Part shown: one piece after another, positions 1 through 7,884 of the stretch
Numbering within the stretch: the stretch's first letter is position 1
Layout: each line of letters opens with the position of its first letter
From: Bacteroidota bacterium
Lineage (GTDB): Bacteria; Bacteroidota; Bacteroidia; Bacteroidales; FEN-979
Assembly: GCA_026391755.1 (NCBI GenBank)
Contig: JAPLDN010000227.1
Span: forward strand, 1-28,683
Reading direction: 5' to 3'
Length of the DNA: 28,683 nucleotides
Translations under genes and position numbers: made by a program
The notes under the pieces: generated by a model
Databases searched by the model: none
Told to the model about the DNA's origin: nothing
What the model saw: only the letters and a program-made list of their open reading frames with translations

Positions 1-274
1 GTGTTATGGAGTCTTCTCCGGAGAATACTTTTATTGGCAGAGATCCCAGGGCTTCTGAGACTTTTATGTAACATTTGGGATTCCCTATCACAACAACATT
101 AGGATTGAATTCCAGCGCCTGCGCAATAAGCACATCACAATTATTCTGAGCAGTGAGAACTTCGACAACGAAAAGGTCAGGGTTCGATCTGATGACTTCA
201 AGCGTTTGCCTGCCAATTGAACCAGTGGAACCCAGAATTGCGATACGTTTTTTTGACAAGGTAGTGGTTCCCAT
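1..274 (-). CDS. dxr: 1-deoxy-D-xylulose 5-phosphate reductoisomerase, N-terminal part
   Basis: Partial gene; the first 91 codons are inside the window and the rest lies beyond base 1. The protein begins MGTTTLSKKRIAILGSTGSI, with the NADPH-binding motif GSTGSIG at residues 15-21, followed by QTLEVIRSNPDLF, which is typical of the Dxr N-terminus. The enzyme rearranges and reduces DXP to 2-C-methyl-D-erythritol 4-phosphate, the first committed step of the MEP isoprenoid pathway, in the cytoplasm. The ATG (272-274) directly abuts the TAA stop of the upstream M23 peptidase gene (275-277), so the two are almost certainly cotranscribed and perhaps translationally coupled. The active-site metal residues and C-terminal domain lie outside the window and cannot be checked. 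Confidence 0.9.
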   Translation of the reverse strand, partial: MGTTTLSKKRIAILGSTGSIGRQTLEVIRSNPDLFVVEVLTAQNNCDVLIAQALEFNPNVVVIGNPKCYIKVSEALGSLPIKVFSGEDSIT

Positions 275-1165
275 TTAAAAAGAGATGTAATCTTTGGGGT
301 TAACAGGTTTTCCTTCATACCAGAGCTCAAAATGCAGATGCGGGCCGCTTGAATATTCCCCGGTCTCGCCGATAATTGCAATCGGTTCCCCTGCATACAC
401 ATAATCTCCTGTTTTTGTAAGTATGGCTGAGTTATGTTTATAGACGCTTACTATATTCTGAGAATGCTGTATCACGACAACATACCCGGTTTCAAGAGTC
501 CAGTTGGCAAATATTACAGTACCATCAAGAACCGATTTAATGGCCTCATTCTGTTTGGCAACTATATCAACGCCGAAATGACTATTTGCCATATCAAATC
601 CGCTTGTGATCACTCCTTTTAAAGGTGTAAAAAAGAGAACACCACCTATTGAACCCTTACCGGATGCAGAAGGCTCGCCTGATTCTGCTTTGTATAAATT
701 GTATTTGGCCCTGCTTTCCACATCAGCACGCAAAAGCGAATCATCTTCAGACCTTTTAAGACGAATATCTCCGTATTTTCTCACGGTATCCTTTGCGACA
801 GGCTTGTTCTCTGAAAGATCTTTGCCGTTAATAACGTCCTTCAGATTCTTCAAATAGAGATTTTTGCGCACCAGGGCTCTCTCTATTGAATCAGTTTTTA
901 AAGTTAATTCATACAGTTTCTTCTGAAGACCGACACTGGAATAGCCTGGTATATACTCACGGAGGGGTGTGAATGCTATCAGGATAGAAGTCAGAAAAAT
1001 AAGGAGGATGGTCAGCGTTCCCAGGGCAATAAATACGTTAAGACGTGAAAGACGGAAGGTCAGACGTTCTTCCAGGGTTTCATCGTTCATGAAGACCAGC
1101 CTGTATTTATTCCTTAGCCTGTCCTTCCAGTTCTGTTTCCTTTTTTCTCCTTTTTCAGCAGCCAT
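275..1165 (-). CDS. Membrane-anchored M23 family metalloendopeptidase
   Basis: 296 residues. A basic cytoplasmic N-terminus is followed by one membrane helix at about residues 42-66, a linker with coiled-coil-like character at about 75-115, and an M23 (LytM/lysostaphin) domain at about 178-296. Zinc ligands are visible as H196 and D200 in HFGVD and H278 in PHLHFE; H244 and H276 fit the catalytic histidines, so the domain looks intact. Such proteins cut peptidoglycan cross-bridges or activate other hydrolases from the periplasmic side of the inner membrane. The ATG at 1165 is followed by a basic stretch that fits an inside-facing anchor. The gene is the first of a probable operon with dxr, with no spacer between stop and start. 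Its substrate cannot be inferred. Confidence 0.88.
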   Translation of the reverse strand: MAAEKGEKRKQNWKDRLRNKYRLVFMNDETLEERLTFRLSRLNVFIALGTLTILLIFLTSILIAFTPLREYIPGYSSVGLQKKLYELTLKTDSIERALVRKNLYLKNLKDVINGKDLSENKPVAKDTVRKYGDIRLKRSEDDSLLRADVESRAKYNLYKAESGEPSASGKGSIGGVLFFTPLKGVITSGFDMANSHFGVDIVAKQNEAIKSVLDGTVIFANWTLETGYVVVIQHSQNIVSVYKHNSAILTKTGDYVYAGEPIAIIGETGEYSSGPHLHFELWYEGKPVNPKDYISF

Positions 1166-1198
1166 CCCGATTCATTTATCCTCATCCTATAACGGCTG

Positions 1199-1226
1199 CA
1201 AATATCGTAAAATTATACTAAATTTG
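1199..1226. promoter_or_regulatory. Divergent promoter region between M23 peptidase and porW-like gene
   Basis: On the plus strand TAAATTTG (1219-1226) matches the Bacteroidota -7 consensus TAnnTTTG and would start transcription about 30 bases before the porW-like gene. On the minus strand GATATTTG (1199-1206) matches in all but the first base and faces the M23 gene. No convincing -33 TTTG was found for either. The two elements are 12 bases apart, so the divergent promoters would overlap. Confidence 0.45.
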
Positions 1227-1263
1227 CCGTTTAGTAGTTATACCTATATTAATTACCAGGAAT

Positions 1264-3930
1264 TTGGTCTCGACGAAGAAATACGCCCTCGCCGGAATTT
1301 TTCTATTGCTCACCGGCTCATTTTTTTTCAGTGCATGCTCCACAAAGAAAAATACATGGACCCGTCGCGCATATCATAACCTTACTGCACATTATAATGT
1401 TTACTGGAATGGCATGGACCTGATGCGTCAGGGCATAAAGGATTATAATGCACAGATGAAAGATAATTTCGCCCTTGTCCTGCCGGTATACAACTTCGGT
1501 GATAAAAGCGGGAACAAGGCTGCACAGTTTGCCGACAACGCGATCAAAAAGGCCTCTAAAACAATACAGAAGCATTCAATGTTCTTCAATCATAAAGAAT
1601 ATTGCAAATGGATCGACGACTCCTACATGCTTATCGGGATATCTTATTTTTACAAAAAAGACTATCCAATGGCCAGGCGGACTTTTGAGTTCGTTATCAA
1701 AACCTATAATGATAATGACATTAAGTATGATGCCATGTACTGGCTCGCGATGTCAAATATTCAGATTGGCGACTATAACCGGGGGGAGCCAATGCTTGAT
1801 ATGCTTCTGAATAAAATAAATAAAGGCGAGGCGCCTTCTAAATATGAGGAAGGGGCAAATCTTGCCTACGCTAATTCCTTTATCCTTCAACGAAACTATG
1901 ATGCAGCCGTTCCTTACCTCAACAGGGCACTGGAACTAAAACCCAGCGTAAAGATCAAGACAAGGATCTATTTCATACTCGGGCAGATCTATCAGAAACA
2001 AGAAGACCCCGACAGGGCGGCAGAAATGTATACCCAGGTACTTAAGCATAGCACCGCGTATGAAATGGAATTCAACGCAAAGATAAACCTGGCTCAGTGT
2101 TATACCAGTAAATCGACCGACCGGGATTTCATTGTCAAAAAGCTTAACAAGATGCTTAAAGACGAAAAGAACAAGGAATATCTTGATCAGGTATATTATG
2201 CTCTTGCTCAAATTTCCCTCACCGACAAAGACACTGTTCATGCCATAGATTACCTGGGAAAATCTGTTAGTACAAGCAAAAGCAATAACTACCAGAGAGC
2301 GATTTCGGCACTACAGCTTGCTGATATCTATTTTTCATACCCCAACTATCCCAAAGCACAGGCTTATTATGACAGTACAATGCAATTCCTGCCGGTCGAT
2401 TTCGCGAATTATAAAGCTATCAGGAAAAAAACCGCCACCCTTACCGATCTGGTTCAGCAGTTGCAGCTGATCAGCCGGGAAGACAGTTTACAGGCACTGG
2501 CCGCCATGTCGGAGGATCAACGCTTTAAGGTTATCGACAAGATTATTGCAATCTATCTAGCCAATGAAGTTAAAAAAAGCCAGGAAGAACAGACAAAACT
2601 GCAAAACCAGGTGTTTGCAAACCAGGAAGAAAAGTCCAATACAACTTCTTCTCAGGGTCGATGGTATTTTTATAATGCTGCCACAATGACCAGTGGATTT
2701 TCCGCCTTTGGGAAAAAATGGGGAAGAAGAAGACTTGAGGATAATTGGTTCCTCACCGATAAAGCGATTGTGATGGCTACTGGTGAACCCCCTGTTGATT
2801 CTTCCCAACTAATGCCTCCCGGGGGTGGCGACACTACTATCCTTAAAAAAACCGAACCAAAGTCAACTAATCCCAAAGACAGGAAATATTACAGCCAGGA
2901 TATTCCGCTTACTCCGGCCAAACTCATCGCATCGAATCAAAGGGTTATGGATGCATATTATAAATCAGGTTTTATATATTTCGATGGACTAAATGATTAT
3001 GGTCATGCCATTGAAAGTTTTGAAACCCTGCTGCACAGGTATCCTGATTTTACGAGAAAGGCCCAAACATATTATGAACTTTATACTCTTTATAAAGGCC
3101 TGAAAAACGATACAAAATCTGATTATTACCGCAACTTGCTGCTCACCGATTATCCTGAAACAGATTATGCCAAACTGATGGTCAATCCGAACTATTTCAA
3201 GGAACTGGCCTCTAAAAAATCCGAATCATCCAAATTGTATGAGATAACATACAAGGCCTTCCAGAACCAACAATATTATATGGTAATCAGTAATGCAGCG
3301 GAAGCCCATTCCATCTATAAAAGCGATACAGCTCTCCTTCCCCGGTTCGACTATCTCCGTGCGTTATCCCTGGGAAAAATTGAAGTTGCAGACTCCATGA
3401 CGGTTGCCCTTGCCAAAATTCCGCAGGATTATCCTAAAAGTCCTGTCGGCAATCTTGCCAGGGAAATTCTCGCCACCCTCGCTGCCGGGCCCGGAAATAA
3501 ACCGGGTACAAATCAGGCTGATTCCACTGCTGCAATACTCAAAGCTGCGGAAAGCCTATACACGTTTGATTCAACTGCTGTGCACTTTTACGTAATTATT
3601 GTAAACAATTCCAAAGTTGATGTCAATGCCCTTAAAATTAAAATAGCCGATTTTAACTCCAGGATGCATGATTTAGATGGCCTTGAAGTTAACAGCCTGC
3701 TTTTCGAAAATAACGAAGAGATGATTACCGTAAGTAATTTTGATGAAGCGCAGAAAGCAATGCAATACCTTCTTAGCATAAGGGATAGCAAATACATTTT
3801 TACCAAGCTTGAAACAAGCGGGGATTATAGTGATTTTGTAATCTCCGTTACAAATTATCCGGTGCTTTATAAGAATAAGGATATAAGAAAGTATCAAAGA
3901 TTTTTTGAAAAGAATTACACCGTAAAATAA
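1264..3930 (+). CDS. porW: PorW/SprE-like type IX secretion TPR lipoprotein
   Basis: 888 residues. A lipoprotein signal peptide ends in the lipobox FSAC (C25), followed by STKKNTWTRRAYHNLTAHYN, a run I recognise from PorW/SprE proteins. About 600 residues of helical TPR-type repeats follow, and the C-terminus (about 765-888) is an alpha/beta region. PorW/SprE is a periplasm-facing lipoprotein needed for type IX secretion (and for gliding in gliding species); it links parts of the secretion apparatus. The start is taken as TTG at 1264: the frame is closed by TAA at 1219, no ATG lies between that stop and the signal peptide, and only a start near here keeps the signal peptide. A bactofilin gene follows after 7 bases. 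No other T9SS component is in the window apart from a possible client at the right end. The symbol is assigned from memory of the family. Confidence 0.78.
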   Translation: MVSTKKYALAGIFLLLTGSFFFSACSTKKNTWTRRAYHNLTAHYNVYWNGMDLMRQGIKDYNAQMKDNFALVLPVYNFGDKSGNKAAQFADNAIKKASKTIQKHSMFFNHKEYCKWIDDSYMLIGISYFYKKDYPMARRTFEFVIKTYNDNDIKYDAMYWLAMSNIQIGDYNRGEPMLDMLLNKINKGEAPSKYEEGANLAYANSFILQRNYDAAVPYLNRALELKPSVKIKTRIYFILGQIYQKQEDPDRAAEMYTQVLKHSTAYEMEFNAKINLAQCYTSKSTDRDFIVKKLNKMLKDEKNKEYLDQVYYALAQISLTDKDTVHAIDYLGKSVSTSKSNNYQRAISALQLADIYFSYPNYPKAQAYYDSTMQFLPVDFANYKAIRKKTATLTDLVQQLQLISREDSLQALAAMSEDQRFKVIDKIIAIYLANEVKKSQEEQTKLQNQVFANQEEKSNTTSSQGRWYFYNAATMTSGFSAFGKKWGRRRLEDNWFLTDKAIVMATGEPPVDSSQLMPPGGGDTTILKKTEPKSTNPKDRKYYSQDIPLTPAKLIASNQRVMDAYYKSGFIYFDGLNDYGHAIESFETLLHRYPDFTRKAQTYYELYTLYKGLKNDTKSDYYRNLLLTDYPETDYAKLMVNPNYFKELASKKSESSKLYEITYKAFQNQQYYMVISNAAEAHSIYKSDTALLPRFDYLRALSLGKIEVADSMTVALAKIPQDYPKSPVGNLAREILATLAAGPGNKPGTNQADSTAAILKAAESLYTFDSTAVHFYVIIVNNSKVDVNALKIKIADFNSRMHDLDGLEVNSLLFENNEEMITVSNFDEAQKAMQYLLSIRDSKYIFTKLETSGDYSDFVISVTNYPVLYKNKDIRKYQRFFEKNYTVK

Positions 3931-3937
3931 AAAAGCA

Positions 3938-4324
3938 ATGGCTAAAAACAGAGAACCCGAAATGCCGTCAATCAACATTATGGGACCGGGCACGGTTGTA
4001 AAAGGTGAAATCAGTGTAAATGGTGACTTCAGGGTTGATGGAACTCTTATCGGCAACATCCACTGCAAAGGTAAGATTGTTGTTGGCCAGACCGGGAGGA
4101 TCGAAGGTGAAATTATCTGCCAGAATGCTGATTTCTCCGGTGAAGTAAAAGCTACCGTGAAGGTCGCGGAATTGATAACCCTGAAGGAAACTGCAATTTA
4201 CAGCGGAGATATCACCACGGGTAAACTTGCTATCGAGCCGGGAGCCAAATTTTCAGGGACGTGTAAAATGGAAATACCTCCTGCCTTGGATGTGAAACCA
4301 ACTACTAATGAATCTGCAGGTTGA
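3938..4324 (+). CDS. Bactofilin (polymer-forming cytoskeletal protein)
   Basis: 128 residues. After a short polar N-terminus, residues about 12-115 form the bactofilin beta-helix pattern: regularly spaced G-[EDN] turns such as VVKGEISVNGDFRVDGTLIG, followed by KGKIVVGQTGRIEGEI. Bactofilins polymerise without nucleotide into filaments and, in studied species, help position cell-wall enzymes or stabilise shape. The gene sits 7 bases after the PorW-like gene, and its last 17 bases overlap the start of the AtpZ-like gene, so the group is an operon. The M23 endopeptidase divergent from it is a plausible partner, since bactofilins are often genetically linked to M23 peptidases, but here the two are on opposite strands and the link is inference. 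Confidence 0.9.
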   Translation: MAKNREPEMPSINIMGPGTVVKGEISVNGDFRVDGTLIGNIHCKGKIVVGQTGRIEGEIICQNADFSGEVKATVKVAELITLKETAIYSGDITTGKLAIEPGAKFSGTCKMEIPPALDVKPTTNESAG

Positions 4325-4526
4325 TCCGAAAAAGGGCCTGAACCAGTATGCTCGTTATTCAGGCATGGCTATCCAGATGATGGTAATCATCGTTGCCGGC
4401 GCTTTCGGAGGACTCAAACTTGATATCTGGCTTAAAACAAAACCTGTTTTCACTGTATTATTATCCATTTCAGCAGTTTTTCTGGCTATCTATTATGTTA
4501 CCAGGGATCTGCTTAAAAAAAAGTAA
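4308..4526 (+). CDS. atpZ: AtpZ/AtpI family small membrane protein
   Basis: 72 residues with two predicted membrane helices (about 18-38 and 47-66) joined by a short KTKP loop, starting with a helix containing YARYSGMAIQMMVII. This matches the AtpZ family, small proteins usually encoded just before the F-type ATP synthase genes and implicated in c-ring assembly or Mg/Ca transport. The start overlaps the bactofilin gene by 17 bases in another frame, and the next gene begins 2 bases after the stop. Unusually, no ATP synthase subunit gene follows in this window. Confidence 0.75.
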   Translation: MNLQVDPKKGLNQYARYSGMAIQMMVIIVAGAFGGLKLDIWLKTKPVFTVLLSISAVFLAIYYVTRDLLKKK

Positions 4527-4528
4527 TT

Positions 4529-4936
4529 ATGAAATCTGTTGTAATAAGCTATGCAAAACGACTGCTGATAGTAACTCTTGCAACCGGGGTCCTGGCACTT
4601 GGCCTGTTTTTTATTCTTCCGTCCCCGTGGTTTACACCTTCCCTCCCCTTTTTATTTGCCTTTTATTATGCCACCAGCCTGTTATCGTTTATGATCCTGA
4701 ACAGATCTCTTCAGAAAAGGTTTAACATGTTTGTCTCGGTTTTCATGCTGACTACAGCGCTTAAGCTTTTTCTGTTTATTACAATCATGATCATCTATGC
4801 TTTCCTGAACAGAAAAGATGCGATTCCTTTTCTTCTGAACTTCTTCATACTTTATGTTGTTTATACTGTTTTTGAAGTTACACAGATCATAGGATTAACG
4901 CAACCTCCCGGTTCGGCAGGGAACGAACATTCATGA
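4529..4936 (+). CDS. Four-helix membrane protein (AtpI-like position)
   Basis: 135 residues, almost entirely hydrophobic, with four likely membrane helices at about residues 10-30, 35-55, 66-90 and 98-120. I do not recognise a catalytic motif. In many Bacteroidota a protein of this size and topology sits between atpZ and atpB, and by position this may be the ATP synthase protein I equivalent. It starts 2 bases after the AtpZ-like gene, and its TGA overlaps the ATG of the next gene (ATGA, 4933-4936), so it is translationally coupled on both sides. The function is unproven. Confidence 0.7.
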   Translation: MKSVVISYAKRLLIVTLATGVLALGLFFILPSPWFTPSLPFLFAFYYATSLLSFMILNRSLQKRFNMFVSVFMLTTALKLFLFITIMIIYAFLNRKDAIPFLLNFFILYVVYTVFEVTQIIGLTQPPGSAGNEHS

Positions 4937-5967
4937 AAGCAACTATCGTGGCAAAGGCAGGTTTCGTAATGTTTTTGTTACTTTCTCTGTCCATGCAGGT
5001 TTCTGCACAACAGAAGGACAGCCTGCAGGAAACGAAAATTGATACGAATTATATCGAGGACTATTCCGAATGGCTTACCACCAGGCTTTACCTGCTTTAC
5101 CAGAATGCCAATTTTAGTGTAAACACGAATGAGGTTGAAAACATAGTATTTCAACCAAATACAAACATAAAAATAGGTATTGCGGGATTTTACAAATGGT
5201 TCGGCTTAGGACTTTCGATCACAAATCCCTTTTACCAGTTCGACGAATCAACCTATGGGAAAACAAAATCGATCGACCTTAGGATAAATGCTTTCGGCAG
5301 GGCTGTTGCAGCCGAACTTTTCATTCAGAATTTCAAAGGATTTTACATCCAGAATGTTCGTCCGGCTAACAGCAAGTATTATACCCTGCCAAACATGAAC
5401 CTTTTTTCACTGGGGGCCTATGGCTACTGGATATACAACAGCAAAAAGTTTTCTCTCAGGGCTGCATTTCTTCAGAATGAAAGACAGGTCAGGAGTGCAG
5501 GATCATTCATGGTAAGGCCTGGATTTTCCTTTTACGAGGTCTCATCCGATACGGGAATTATTCCCGGGGAACTAAGATCAAAATATCATCTTGCCAATGA
5601 TGAGGTTGTGGCAGGCGGCCGGTTTTTTTCGTTTAGCCTTGCTCCGGGATACGCATATACCCTTGTCTTCCTTAAACATGCATATATAAGCGCCGCAGCA
5701 TTCCCCGGGGTTGCATGGCTCACTTATACCTATGATGCAAAGGGCAGGTCCTATTCAAGGGAAGATTTTGTGTTCCAGTTAGGGCTGCGTTTTGCAACCG
5801 GCTTTAACTCTAAAAAGTGGTATATTGGGGGGGCCATCATAGCTGGCTTGAACGACCTGAATACCTCCTGGAGCAATTCGTCGTTCTTTTACGATGTTTC
5901 CCAGTTCAGGATCTGGGGTGGTGTACGCTTCGATGTCTTCAGGAAGAAGAAGAAAAATAATTTGTAA
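4933..5967 (+). CDS. DUF4421-like outer-membrane protein
   Basis: 344 residues. A signal peptide with cleavage near VSAQ (about residue 25) is followed by KIDTNYIEDYSEWLTTRLYL, a run I associate with the DUF4421 family of Bacteroidota. The rest is an alternating pattern rich in aromatic and glycine residues (for example FYKWFGLGLSITNP and YIGGAIIAGLND), consistent with a beta-barrel of about ten to twelve strands in the outer membrane. The ATG overlaps the TGA of the previous membrane protein. The molecular function is unknown for the family. It occupies the place where atpB would be expected after the atpZ pair. Its TAA stop is also the first bases of the next gene's candidate promoter. Confidence 0.7.
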   Translation: MKATIVAKAGFVMFLLLSLSMQVSAQQKDSLQETKIDTNYIEDYSEWLTTRLYLLYQNANFSVNTNEVENIVFQPNTNIKIGIAGFYKWFGLGLSITNPFYQFDESTYGKTKSIDLRINAFGRAVAAELFIQNFKGFYIQNVRPANSKYYTLPNMNLFSLGAYGYWIYNSKKFSLRAAFLQNERQVRSAGSFMVRPGFSFYEVSSDTGIIPGELRSKYHLANDEVVAGGRFFSFSLAPGYAYTLVFLKHAYISAAAFPGVAWLTYTYDAKGRSYSREDFVFQLGLRFATGFNSKKWYIGGAIIAGLNDLNTSWSNSSFFYDVSQFRIWGGVRFDVFRKKKKNNL

Positions 5968-5972
5968 CTTTG
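5965..5972 (+). promoter_or_regulatory. Candidate -7 promoter element for the PTPS-folE operon
   Basis: TAACTTTG fits the Bacteroidota TAnnTTTG element exactly; its TAA is also the stop codon of the DUF4421-like gene. It would give a leader of about 15 bases before the ATG at 5994. No clear -33 TTTG is present at the usual distance. Confidence 0.5.
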
Positions 5973-5993
5973 CAAATAATTAATCGGCCCTGA

Positions 5994-6410
5994 ATGGTTT
6001 ATATTACACGTAAAGAGCACTTTAACTCGGCTCACAGGTTATTTCGCCCTGAATATTCCGACGAAGAAAATTTGCGTGTGTTTGGTAAATGCTCCAACCC
6101 CCTCTGGCATGGTCATAATTATGTTCTCATGGTAACAGTCAAGGGTGATCCGGATCCTGATACAGGCTTTGTAATGGATCTTAAAGTCCTGAGCCGCCTG
6201 ATCGATGAGAACATATTGCAGAAACTTGACCATAAAAACATCAACCTGGAGGTAGATTTCATGACGGGGAAACTTGCATCAACCGAGAACCTGGCTATCG
6301 GGATCTGGGATACACTCGAACCTTTTGTGCGATCAGAAGGGTCAAACCTTCATTCTATAAGGCTGGAAGAAACGGAAAACAATATTGTAGAATATTTTGG
6401 CAACAAATAA
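5994..6410 (+). CDS. 6-pyruvoyl-tetrahydropterin synthase / QueD family protein
   Basis: 138 residues, normal length for the COG0720 fold. Zinc ligands are H14 (FNSAHRL), H39 and H41 (WHGHNY), and the catalytic Cys is C33. The spacing C-x5-HGH (CSNPLWHGH) is that of the animal-type PTPS rather than the C-x3-HGH of E. coli QueD. The substrate-anchoring glutamate near the C-terminus is visible in IRLEETENN. The enzyme acts on dihydroneopterin triphosphate, made by the folE product encoded 12 bases downstream. The product could be 6-pyruvoyl-tetrahydropterin (towards a biopterin-like cofactor) or 6-carboxy-tetrahydropterin (towards queuosine); no queC/queE or sepiapterin-reductase gene is nearby to decide. 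Family assignment is firm, subfamily is not. Confidence 0.88.
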   Translation: MVYITRKEHFNSAHRLFRPEYSDEENLRVFGKCSNPLWHGHNYVLMVTVKGDPDPDTGFVMDLKVLSRLIDENILQKLDHKNINLEVDFMTGKLASTENLAIGIWDTLEPFVRSEGSNLHSIRLEETENNIVEYFGNK

Positions 6411-6422
6411 AGACAGATTGTC

Positions 6423-7034
6423 ATGACAGAAGAAAAGCTCAGCTACGAAAGAACCGATGATTACGATCCTGCGAAAATTGAACAATTAAGTTACCATTAC
6501 AAGGAGATTTTAAAGCTGATCGGTGAAAACCCCGATCGCGAAGGGCTCCTTAAAACCCCTTTGCGTGTTGCAAAATCCATCCTTTTCCTGAACCAGGGGT
6601 ATAACCTGGATCCTGAAGAGATCCTTCTGTCGGCCCGCTTCCGCGAAGATTATCGCGAAATGGTGATTGTGAAGGATATTGAGATCTATTCGATGTGTGA
6701 ACATCACATGATCCCGTTTATCGGGAAAGCGCATGTGGCCTACATCCCCGATAAATACATTACGGGTCTTAGTAAAATTGCCAGAGTTGTTGAAATTTAT
6801 GCAAGAAGGCTGCAGGTCCAGGAACGCCTGACTATGCAAATCAAGGATGCAATAAATAACACCCTTAAACCCCTTGGCGTGGCAGTTGTAATCGAGGCAC
6901 AACATTTGTGTATGTCAATGCGTGGTATTCAGAAACAGAATTCCGTGACAACAACATCCGATTTTATTGGTGCGTTTGAAAGGGATAAGACCCGTGCCGA
7001 GTTCCTGCATCTGATATCAACGAGACTGCATTGA
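6423..7034 (+). CDS. folE: GTP cyclohydrolase I
   Basis: 203 residues, typical length. The zinc-binding and catalytic residues are C92, H94 and H95 in MCEHHMIPF and C163 in HLCMSMRGIQ; the family motif PDREGLLKTPLRVAK is at residues 37-51. The enzyme converts GTP to 7,8-dihydroneopterin triphosphate and formate in the cytoplasm, the entry to folate, biopterin and deazapurine synthesis. The gene follows the PTPS homologue by 12 bases and they are surely cotranscribed, so the two enzymes share one intermediate. All metal ligands of the type IA (zinc) enzyme are present. Confidence 0.96.
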   Translation: MTEEKLSYERTDDYDPAKIEQLSYHYKEILKLIGENPDREGLLKTPLRVAKSILFLNQGYNLDPEEILLSARFREDYREMVIVKDIEIYSMCEHHMIPFIGKAHVAYIPDKYITGLSKIARVVEIYARRLQVQERLTMQIKDAINNTLKPLGVAVVIEAQHLCMSMRGIQKQNSVTTTSDFIGAFERDKTRAEFLHLISTRLH

Positions 7035-7125
7035 AATCGTGATCCGTGAATCGTGATCCGGAATTTGAAATTCGAGTCATGATTTTCGGTTCGCGATTAA
7101 CGAACAAGTAATAACTAAATAAGAG
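7035..7125 (+). repeat. Degenerate heptad tandem repeat (locus A)
   Basis: Immediately after the folE stop the spacer can be cut into 7-base units without slippage. The first four are AATCGTG and ATCCGTG, then AATCGTG and ATCCGGA. In the ten units at 7035-7104 the fourth and fifth bases are always CG (8 units) or TG (2 units), while the other positions drift. The last units (7105-7125) are AT-rich and lose the CG. It ends just before the AGGAG-like site of the next gene. Confidence 0.7.
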
Positions 7126-7136
7126 GAGAACAAAAC

Positions 7137-7871
7137 ATGTTTGAAGAAAATAACAGGAATTATTTCGGATCTGCTTCCGGGGCAGATGCCGGGATTATAG
7201 CAAAAACATTTATGTCGCAGGTATTTACATGGATGACACTGGCCATGATCGTGACTGCAGGAACGGCATATTGGTTTGCCTCGTCTGAATCGGCGATCAG
7301 GAGCCTGATCAATACAGAAACCGGCGGTTTATCACCTCTCGGCTGGATTGTGACCCTTGCTCCTATAGGGTTTGTATTGCTGATGTCATTTGGGTTCCAG
7401 AAACTATCTGCCCTTGCCATGACCTTATTATTCATCGCATTTTCTGTGATCATGGGCATGAGCCTGAGCTTTATTCTTTTAGTTTACACGGCAGCTTCCA
7501 TTTTTAAAACCTTTATTGTTACAGCAGGTATGTTCGGCATTATGGCTGTTGCAGGGTATACAACGAAAACCGATCTCACGAAATTCGGTTCCATTTTAAT
7601 GATGGGCCTTATCGGGATCATGCTCGCGATGCTTGTAAATTTCTTTATGCACAGCAACTCTCTCGAATACATTATCAGTATTCTTGGTGTCCTGATATTT
7701 ACCGGGTTGACCGCTTATGATGTTCAGAGACTGAAAAGGATAGGTGCAGGAGCCGGTGAATTCGGTGAGGAGAATGCCAGGAAAATGAGTATTCTTGGAG
7801 CACTTACCTTATACCTCGATTTTATTAACCTTTTCCTGTTCATGCTGAGATTCTTAGGGAACAGGAAATAA
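7137..7871 (+). CDS. Bax inhibitor-1 / YccA family membrane protein
   Basis: 244 residues. After a polar N-terminus of about 25 residues there are seven likely membrane helices (about 30-50, 68-86, 92-112, 117-135, 143-165, 175-193 and 217-238). The stretches SQVFTWMTLAMIVTAGTAYW and LTAYDVQRLKRIG are characteristic of bacterial BI-1/YccA proteins. Members conduct calcium or protons in a pH-dependent way, or interact with FtsH, in studied cases; the role here is unknown. The ATG is preceded by GAGGAGAACAAAAC, a better ribosome site than most Bacteroidota genes have. fabD follows after 13 bases and is probably cotranscribed. Confidence 0.9.
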   Translation: MFEENNRNYFGSASGADAGIIAKTFMSQVFTWMTLAMIVTAGTAYWFASSESAIRSLINTETGGLSPLGWIVTLAPIGFVLLMSFGFQKLSALAMTLLFIAFSVIMGMSLSFILLVYTAASIFKTFIVTAGMFGIMAVAGYTTKTDLTKFGSILMMGLIGIMLAMLVNFFMHSNSLEYIISILGVLIFTGLTAYDVQRLKRIGAGAGEFGEENARKMSILGALTLYLDFINLFLFMLRFLGNRK

Positions 7872-7884
7872 ATTTACGAATTGT

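Noticed and set aside
88..402. A 104-codon minus-strand open frame spanning the dxr and M23 junction.
   Set aside because: It is out of frame with both recognised genes and has no recognisable content.
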